Shown one piece after another: positions 55,766-64,000 of a stretch of DNA of 64,000 nucleotides. Position 1 is the first letter of the stretch. Each line of letters opens with the position of its first letter. The notes below the pieces were generated by a model. It was not told the origin of the DNA. It did not search any database and saw only the letters and a program-made list of their open reading frames with translations. Origin of the DNA: Saururus chinensis (lineage: Eukaryota; Streptophyta; Magnoliopsida; Piperales; Saururaceae); assembly GCA_035235625.1 (NCBI GenBank), contig CP141144.1, positions 46,002,014-46,066,013 on the forward strand, given 5' to 3'. The position numbers were made by a program, and so were the translations under genes.

Positions 55766-57025
55766 ACCTGCACTAAACAGAAAAAAAAGCCATAAATTGT
55801 TATGATCAGTCACAAAGAATCAATACTTGTAGAAAGTAACAAGCTTTCATTGCAGAAGACATGGCCATGTGTACTCCATAGGTGGGAGAAAAGCTTCCTA
55901 TAAGAAGAACAAATTAACATTTACAGTACAAGAAAATAATAACAATAATACAAACTTGAATTGTAATGTGTTAAGCATTACGGATTTCCTTCAGAAACTA
56001 CTGCAAAATATACTGCTTAATTTTCATATATTTATTCAAGTGAATTTCTTATGGCTAGAATGAGTCCACTTCTTTTCCTCACTAATCAATTTAATAATCA
56101 GTAAACTACAATTGCTTCACAGTTGGAAATCGGAATTTCACCCGTCATTCAATTAATAATCTTTTCTTGAGTAAACACGGAAGTTTGTTTCATAAGTATT
56201 TCAATACCCTTGCAGATGCATAGATTTGGAGTAAAACCATCAATCATAAAGAAACAAAAAAAGAACGAAAAAGGCTATAAAAAATGACAGAATCCTTAGC
56301 AAGCAAACTAAATTTGCTGAAAACGAAATTGCAACAAATGTATCCAGTTGAACAGAAATATTATACTCAGCAATAAGTCACCAGGATCAGAAAAAGAGAG
56401 CAAAAATTCAGCACATTAGATGTGTCAAATTAAGATTGCAGAAGACCCATTAAGCCTACTTAGTTTTGATGGTAATCCCTTCTACACTCAAAGCTCAAAT
56501 CAAACAAACAGAACCACTTCAGATAAGGAAATACAAGGTAGAAACGAGCCAACTGAAAAATTTTAACTCCCATTAAATATGCTCTACCTGCTCCTTCTAA
56601 TTCATCAAGTTCTAAGGCTCCTTTGCTGACACACACACATACACTTAGAAACCAAGGACCTCTCGGACATGCAAAATACAACTCGAACTCCTACACCAGA
56701 ACATGATCTTTTCAGAGAGGCCAACCAACAACTTCCTAGTTCCTAAATAATAGAACCCAGAAAAAGACTCACTCACTTAGTCACTCCATGACGGTGAACC
56801 CAAGAAGTCGATTATACTATTCAGTACAGAAAACCCCTGAATTTGGCCTTGATGATAATAGAAAGAGCATTTAAGCAAGAGTAGTGGTGCTCCAACCAAC
56901 ACATGGGCAGTGAGAAGCACAAGCGCAGTTAAATTAATGCGGGGAAGATGGGGCGCCAATGCGCCATGAAGGCTTTACCTGCCGAGTCGGGCATGAAAAT
57001 TGGAAGGCTGGACCAGGTGGGGTTG
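55766..57025 (-). promoter_or_regulatory. Leader intron, 5'UTR and start of the NPF promoter
   Basis: An acceptor TTAGTGCAG|GT lies two bases before the ATG. A matching donor, CTCGGCAG|GTAAAGCC, at 56979/56978 predicts a 1.2-kb leader intron (55768-56978). The open frames in between are not genes. Confidence 0.5.
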
Positions 57026-57202
57026 AGACAGCGCCGTTCCTGTCTTCATTGGCGCTTATGATAGGGACCTAATAAGCGAGGTTTTAGGTGAAGGCTTTAT
57101 GTGGTGTTGACGGCGGTTGGTGGGCAATGCAGTGATGTGACCACCTTTCATACCATCTTTTTGCCGCCAAGGAAGCTATAAATTAACGTAGTAACTAATG
57201 AA
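57026..57202. repeat. Promoter-side repeat, copy 1
   Basis: Diverged direct copy of 58583-58772. Shared: ACAGC.CC.TTCCTGTC, GGTGAAGG(C/A)TTTATGT and GG(C)GGTTGGTGGGCA/CGTTTGGTTGGCA. It lies just upstream of the NPF leader donor, so one copy may hold the NPF promoter. Confidence 0.6.
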
Positions 57203-58582
57203 TGAGATTTTCACCCAGCGTAGAGCTAGTTATATTTAAAATTAATAATATATTTACTAATATAAGTTAATATAAGTAATATTAATATTAATTTATATAT
57301 TACAGTAATATTAGCACTAATGTGTATTAACTTATGCGTTATTTATTTTATAGATAAATAATTTCTCTAGATAGTTTATAAAGGGCTCATCGTTAAAAAA
57401 AAACATGAAAATATTTTCCGTAACTAATAACATTCGAAATCAAACATAGAGTTCGTATGAAAAAAGTTGAAATGAGGTAGGCCACATGAGACGGGCAGGT
57501 GATTCAAACCTATTTACCCTTAAGTATTATGTACTATTGAATTAAAAATTTAATGGCACGCAATACATCAATTACAAATGAGCCTAGATTTATATAGACA
57601 TGACTTATTACTTATTGACTACGCGTTATTATCAGATAATTAATTTAAATTGTAATATCCACCACTGTTGCAACCATATAAATTTTTTTTATTGTAGCAA
57701 CCATATGCCACAAAAATTAAATGTTGAAGTTATTTGTAATATATGCACGTCCTATTGTAAAAAGATCCCAAGTACGGTCATTCACATCTTTATCACGTGT
57801 TACCTCATGCAAGCTAAATAGCATCTGACTTATTAGTAGAGTGGCACATCTAGGGAAGATATTTAGCTGTGTCTGTCCACATGCAACGAGCCCTCTATTG
57901 CAAGTAGGAACGTAGCAATAAATACCGGTTGCAGCCGGTCACCTGTAATAGTTGACTGGTTACAACCAATTTTCACCGCCACTTGCCCACCTCTAATAAG
58001 AGACTTAATTCAAAAAATTTCCCATTCATAATTGTTGGTTCAAGGAGGACTTAATCCAATGGTTAGGAGGTCAGTAAGTGCCTAGCCTGTGAAATTTAGA
58101 AAGCGAAAGATCCTCAACAAAATGACATTGAATAATCTGCACGGGGCAATGAAGACATTCCTTTCTTTTTCAAGGAAAGCATATACTCGGAGACCCCTGC
58201 CGGGTGCATTTAGCCGCTCAGTTTTGATTACTTAGAATTTAATACAACGGGGAAGTATGTTTTTTTTCCCCCTACTAAAATATGTGGGCCATTATATTTA
58301 AATCTAATAGCATATATTAAGTTTATCCATATAATACCATTTTGATATGAACTAAGCCACATTATTCCTCAGCATACATTCTATTACACTTCCTGATATA
58401 AACTTCTGCCCCAAAACAAGGGATAAACAAGAACTTTCTGCATGTCCCACACATAAATTAATGTGGACTTGTATGTGCCCATATAGGGTATGGGCACCCA
58501 GCTGTGCTATATCAACATATGTGTGAACACGGAAGATACTTCCCACAAGACAAAGCCTAGATTTCAGTGTACTAAAGGCCTT
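57203..58582. other. Intergenic DNA upstream of the NPF gene
   Basis: Very AT-rich (57220-57380), then unremarkable. No gene recognised. Confidence 0.45.
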
Positions 58583-58772
58583 GGCACAGCACCATTCCTG
58601 TCCTCAAGGGTGTTTTGGGTAGAGATAATACTTACCTGATGGGCCAGCCTTTTGGTGAAGGATTTATGTAGCATTCAAGGCGTTTGGTTGGCAGTGAAAT
58701 ACAATGATGGAGCCTTCTTTGGTACCAATTTTTATCCAGCGGCAAGAAAGCCACAACTCAAGGTAGTAGTAA
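58583..58772. repeat. Promoter-side repeat, copy 2
   Basis: See 57026-57202: same direction and about 1.55 kb away. About two thirds identical by eye. Confidence 0.6.
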
Positions 58773-58890
58773 CGTTAGCCTAAACCCACATATGGAGTGA
58801 ACATGTTCATGTGTAGATGTCGAGAGAGGGCAAAAACTGGCGGCTAAAATGCTGATAGACCCACTATATATAAATATCCTACCCCCATTG

Positions 58891-58946
58891 TCTCTGTCTC
58901 TGTCCCTCTCCCTCTCCCTCTCCCTCTCCCTCTCCCTCTCCCCCCT
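58891..58946. repeat. (CTCTCC)n pyrimidine microsatellite
   Basis: TCTCTG units turn into seven or more CCTCTC hexamers, ending in a C run. All pyrimidine on the plus strand. Confidence 0.95.
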
Positions 58947-59759
58947 AAAGTCAAAATTTTAAGACACTTATCTTTCCTCTTCCCTGGCCACTTGGAGCTT
59001 CACATATGTGGCAGCTGACGCTAAGCATATGTGATGATCGTCTGCCACTATTGCGGCCCCCTAAAACTAAACCCGGTAGAATGGGTGAACCTTACCGATA
59101 TTATTGTGTAAGAATATAAAAAATGTATATTTATTGGACTATTTAAAAACACTTGGAACTAATTAACAAATAATTAAGTATATATCGAAGGACCCAATGC
59201 TAATTTTTTTCGTAAACTAATTATAAAATTTTAGGTATTACCTAATTTGAATTGTAATACTCTTAGTTGTTACATTTGAAATATAGTTGCTTTTATTGAA
59301 TGTTGAAACCCACTTTTCAGAAAGCAAAATAAGTGTATGATACTTTATATCCTACTATTTAAATTAAACAAAATAAAACTATTAATATTAAAAAAAAAAT
59401 TATCCAATAGAGCTATAATTTAAAGAAGGAATATTTTAAAAGTCAATTGATATTGACCATTGAATGCTTATATGCATAAGAATTTGAAGAAGCCAATATT
59501 CCATATTACCTGGGTTTTAAACAAAAATGCCACATTGCCTATTTCAAAATAAAATTATCCTTAGGTTTTAAATAAACCCAATACTTATACATACTATAAT
59601 AAATAAATACTAGAATAGTGCGGTGCCATTCTGGTGGGGAGGATTGATTAGTGGCAGTTAAAAGTCACCGGCAGGAGGTAATCGGGGTGACTCATCGATA
59701 AGTTGCTGGAGACAGTAAAAACTCATTTTTTACATGAGAGAAGTTATTATGGGTGAAAA
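58947..59759. other. Intergenic DNA, no gene seen
   Basis: AT-rich. A short GC-richer patch at 59620-59700 precedes the MuDR-like remnant and could belong to its end, but no inverted partner was found. Confidence 0.4.
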
Positions 59760-61230
59760 ATGTTTTATTTTGGCAGGTTTGATCACCCTTTAACTCTCAT
59801 AATGAATAAGATTGTTATCTGCATATATTATAACAGAGAGGTAGGCAATGATGACATGTATATTGGTTTAAATGCATGGTTGATAAACATTGATCCGTTG
59901 GTGATGTTCGGCGAATTGCTACTTCAAGTTAAAGAACAACTTGTTGTTAATGATAATGTGACTTTGAAGTATTTAATTTCATCTTTGCAATTATCCATTA
60001 TATATGAATTAGAAGACAATAAAGACCTGCAATCAGTGTTTTCCATTCATAAGAAGGCAAATAAAGAGGTGTTATCATTGTATGCCGAGATAAAAGAACC
60101 CGACAATAGTGACATATCACCATTAGTAGATGGGAGTCAACGATACACAATTTACTTTTGAAACTGTCAGGTAGTAATGAATTTTAGATAATACTTTATT
60201 GTATACTCGAGCACACAATATATAACATATTGTGTTTAGTATAAATAATATCATGTTAAGTAACAACACAATATTTATAATACTGCACAACTAATTATGT
60301 GGAATATAAAACCGATATAACACCTTTTTAGCTTTGATGTAATAACATGACCTGTATAAATATCATGTTAGCAATAACACGATATGATTTGTAAGCGTGT
60401 AACCAAATACACAATATTGAGTTAAATCACATATTGATTAACATATTAATATCCATTACAGATTGGGAGAACCAGAAAATTTCAACTTAACAAATCTATG
60501 TCATTCTTCTTACAATAATCCAATGTCTACATAACCTGTGGAAAAAGTCAATCATACTGGATTAGAAGAAATACCGCCAATCATGGGTGCGATGAAGACT
60601 TCATTTGATAACTATGAACCCACATACAACCTTAGTACTTACGATGGTCAAGAATTGGAAGAAGTGTGGGGTGATGATAAATGGAATGAAAATGATATAA
60701 TTGACATAGAAAGTATGTCTAACCATGAAGAATACAAACATAGCGAGGTACCTAGCAATTTTAAAGTTGATGCCGAGGCAGAGTGGGAGACAATCGATAA
60801 TCTCAACTTGTTGGAACAGAATATTGGTGAGGGCAAGCTAATGATTGGAAGTTTCCAAGCAAATGACTACGAGAATCTACTCTAAATGCGGGCACGTTTC
60901 ATAGGCCTATTATATTTTAAGAGGCTTTTGATCGACCTTGCAATAAAGGTGAATTTCACATATCATGTCATGGATGAGAACAAAAAAATATATGCCGCAA
61001 AATGCTCTGATCAGCCTTGTAATTGGTACATAAGAGCTTCAAACATAAGAGATCATGTGACTATGAAGAGGTTAGTGCTCGACCATTTGTGTGGAATGCA
61101 AAGGAAGTCAACTGACCATCCTCTAGCATCACACATTTGGATTACGAGAAAATATTATGGACTGTTTAAAGATTCAATAGACAATACACCGAAAAATATG
61201 AAAGTTATATTTAGAAGCACTGGAGTATAA
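59760..61230 (+). pseudogene. N-terminal part of a MuDR-like transposase, truncated
   Basis: Three open pieces follow one another on the plus strand. The first (59760-60161) fits the N-terminal MULE stretch, with LKYLISSLQLSIIYELEDNK and DGSQRY. The second (60538-60885) is an acidic linker, EEVWGDDKWNENDIIDIESM. The third (60886-61230) carries the MuDR DNA-binding-like part: IDLAIKVNFTYHVMDENKKI, the CSDQPCNWYIRAS zinc-binding-like block and LVLDHLCGMQRKSTDHPLAS. The catalytic core is absent and the frame ends at 61228-61230. The layout (N part, acidic linker, zinc part) is that of MURA relatives. Confidence 0.75.
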
Positions 61231-61934
61231 CTGTAAATTACAATAAATGGTGGCATGCAAGGCAAACTTATGTTATTCCTTGCATAACGTTGAGAGGGTT
61301 TGTGCGACTGCTTGGTATCTGGCTTAGGTAGGGGTTGCATTTGTTCGATTAAGCTCCTTGCCACCTCGAGAGCATTTTTAACCATCTAGAGAGCAACTTG
61401 CACACTGTTGGTGCTCCAACCCCACTCACATTATAAAATGGCTTTTTCTAATATGATGTCAATGATCCCAATCATGACATCAACTGGCATGACAAAGCTC
61501 TCAATGACGTCTTTGCCGGAATGAGATTACCTTAACGTCTAGCCACGATGTGCTTGAATAGGAACCGTCTTCCTTTGTATTGTGGTATGTGTGACTATCT
61601 TATTCGCCTTCGGGGCCGGCCTTCGGCCATCGATCAAGTGGGACTCTTTGGCAATTGAAGTTATATGCATATACACTTCTTAATCTACCTTGAGCCACAT
61701 GAGTACGTATCTCCTTGTACCACTTCCTCATCTTGTGATGAGCCAACAACTTCTTCCTCATCTATTCATCAGTTGGGCCAAGTTTAGCAATCTTCTCCAC
61801 ATATGTCATCAGTTGAATAAACCGGGCCACCTCTTGCACCTTGGGCTACATGGAGGAGAACTTGGAGCCCATATAGAAGTATGCTAAGAAACCACACCTA
61901 CATGGGCAAAACAATCCAATTTATAGTTATCCTA
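61231..61934. other. No recognised gene
   Basis: Open frames on both strands lack family features. The minus frame at 61155-61385 has a coiled-coil-like ALEVARSLIEQMQPLP; its identity is unknown. It could be transposon-derived, given the remnant next to it. Confidence 0.4.
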
Positions 61935-62235
61935 CGTCATGTCAGGGATAATACATTTATTAAACTAATTGTGTCACTGATAACACGAAATACTCACATC
62001 GTGTAATTGAATATACACAATATAATATTTTATCGTCTTATTGATAACACAATATCCTATGTAGTGTGTAATCAATTACACGGAAATCAAAATAGCGTGT
62101 TATCATCTAAAACACATTACTTACACTATCGTGTGATTAATAAGATGATATACCTAAAATGTTAATATACTGTCATATTATCAATACTACGCTCATATTA
62201 GTAATTGTGTTATTGATCATACAAAATTTACCTAT
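61935..62235. repeat. AACACGAT-type short repeat cluster, first main patch
   Basis: Repeated short words such as TAACACGA, ATCGTGT and GTGTTAT in both orientations in an AT-rich background. Similar words occur at 60190-60430 and 63060-63330. The spacing is irregular, so it is not a tandem array. Confidence 0.55.
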
Positions 62236-63059
62236 AGCACAAATGAAGCCCCAACAAGAATTCTAGCGGTGGCAGAGTGCTCATCTTCTTTGCTCCTGAT
62301 GTTTTGGTAGGATGATGATATGCCTCGAAGCAAAATGTCATGCAAGGCTTCAGCCCAGTTGTATGTCCCCACAAGTGTTAGGTCACCTATGAAGTTACAC
62401 AAAGATGAGGAGACAAATCTGTTGCTCTATATGAATAAAATGAGGACCCCCATGTCCATGATGACCAATTGTGCTAAGTCCTCATCAGAGACAACACACC
62501 TGCCACTTCCTTCAATATTTCTTCAATTAGATTCTTCTCTGGCTACTTCCATGTGAATAACCTTTTGAAGAATTCCCCTTGCCTTCGGTAGCCTTCCCGT
62601 TGCCACTGTCTAACTTCAATGGGTTTCCTTTTGCATTCAAACATGTGATTAGTGAGACTTCTTCCACCATAAGGGATAACATTTTGCTCTGAATGTTGAA
62701 CACCTCTTGTGAGTTGTCCCAACACTCATTTATTAGAACGTCTTGGAGCGGCCTAGATATAATGATTTTCTTGCAATCGTATACCAGGCAGAACCTAGTC
62801 TCCTCCTAGATTGCCTTGCATCCCGGCCTTGATTCAATGAGGTCTTTTGATAGTCTATGTGTAGCATCCCAGACCTGGTCTCCTCCCATAAATTTTCTTC
62901 TTCTTCTTCTCTTCTGAGGCCTTCACTGATTCCACCATTTGATTCTATTCTTTTAGCTCTTCATTTGCAAAAAATGTTATACATATACATATTAACATTG
63001 GGTCATGACCAAAATCAAAAAGTCATGTTGATTCACATTATGTACATGAAGTAAAAATA
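62236..63059. other. No recognised gene
   Basis: GC-moderate patch with frames of up to 78 codons on both strands (for example 62543-62725 minus) that I cannot assign. A TTCTTC run lies at 62899-62916. Confidence 0.4.
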
Positions 63060-63330
63060 CATGTTAAGTTCATATATCATGTTATCGGTTACATGATATG
63101 ATTCCTTCTCATACACGATAGCACAACAATTGAATGTCATTTGCCACATATTGTGTTATTAATAACACGTTATGTATGTTACACATACATGATAAGACGC
63201 CATTTCCATATTGTGTATTGTATTATTGATAACATGATACAGTAAATATCGTATAATTGATAACATGACAACCTACTGCATGAATGAAAGTACAAACTAT
63301 TCCATAACACGATATATGAACAATCGTGTT
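63060..63330. repeat. AACACGAT-type short repeat cluster, second patch
   Basis: Words such as ATAACACG, AACACGATAT and ATCGTGTT recur in both orientations, as at 61935-62235. Function unknown. Confidence 0.55.
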
Positions 63331-64000
63331 TACAACAACTTTTACTTGTTTTTACAGTATGAGCTGGCTATTAAGTGATTTTTTTGAACTTTTTTTTTTA
63401 GTATGTCAAATTCCACTGAAGTTATTTTTGAGTGATTCAATATTACTCTATTGGACAAAGAGAAGATATGTATAATGATGTCCTACCATCATTCTACCTG
63501 AGATCTGCACAAAATGTGCAACCACTGTAAACCAGTATATGTCTGGGAATACGGAATCCTTGGCTATAATATGCAAGTTGATGGAATACGGAGTCCTTGA
63601 GCTCACACACAATACTAATAAAAGGTAATCTTTTTCAAGTGACTCGTTTGAGTAGGAAAATGTTTTCATGTCTAAGCTCCATGACAAGAGTCCATGACCA
63701 TGGTTCATTCGAATATTACCGTTGTACATCAATGTCAAACACAGTATATATCCACAAAGTGACTAGGCTAGGACCGTACAATGTAGCTATGTACCTTGTT
63801 AATCCTCTATATACCATGTTAGGATCTATGTACCATCCACATGTAGCTTGGCTTTAACACATCCTTCAAGTGAGCTCCTTCTAAATAACTTCAAGATTGT
63901 AAAGCCACGTTTGGCAATACTTTGAAAAACAAAACAAAGGCCATTTCCTTAATAACCGTTTCCCTAAGAAAATTTACTTTTAAAAGTTATTTAATTTATA
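63331..64000. other. Right edge, no recognised gene
   Basis: Frames on both strands at 63450-63860 lack family features. At about 63903 CCACGTTTGGCAATACTTTG resembles a MITE end, but the partner would be outside the window. Confidence 0.35.

Overview
The window is nuclear DNA of a flowering plant. Four intron-bearing genes of typical angiosperm families can be read exon by exon with GT-AG boundaries, set in AT-rich, transposon-rich intergenic DNA. Nothing seen fixes the order or species.

Layout. 1-1987: the partial LTR of a retrotransposon on the minus strand, holding a 20-bp minisatellite. 4201-10343 (minus): a 12-exon gene for an ITPK4-type inositol polyphosphate kinase, whose GC-rich 5' end may be a two-way promoter. 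12.06-14.6 kb: a decayed Ty3/gypsy remnant. 16240-19689 (plus): a 5-exon gene for a MULE-transposase-derived SWIM zinc-finger protein with a leader intron. 20.7-24.2 kb: an inverted-repeat element flanked by TAA that carries, with introns, broken exons of a proline iminopeptidase gene. 25708-32197 (minus): a p24-delta cargo receptor gene whose 5.7-kb first intron holds a tandem duplication, one copy of it split by a Mutator-type non-autonomous element. 32.5-39.1 kb: a 6.6-kb Mutator-like element with long terminal inverted repeats, carrying a decayed MuDR transposase and a decayed plant mobile domain (PMD) reading frame. 39.4-50.0 kb: nested LTR sequences, including two neighbouring copies of an unusual repeat-expanded LTR-like block and a 536-bp MITE inside one copy. 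50.3-50.7 kb: a copia gag remnant. 51764-55765 (minus): an NPF6.1-type NRT1/PTR transporter with a 1.2-kb leader intron. 57-59 kb: a diverged promoter-side duplication. 59.8-61.2 kb: the N-terminal part of another MuDR-like frame, followed by AT-rich DNA with a recurring AACACGAT-type motif.

The four host genes are unrelated single-copy housekeeping or signalling genes: inositol phosphate kinase, nuclear SWIM protein, early-secretory cargo receptor and membrane transporter. They do not form a pathway. The recurring theme is Mutator-related sequence in three states: a domesticated gene (SWIM protein), a decayed PMD-bearing element, and non-autonomous or truncated remnants. The most unusual items are the TAA-flanked element with captured gene exons and the MULE that also carries a PMD.
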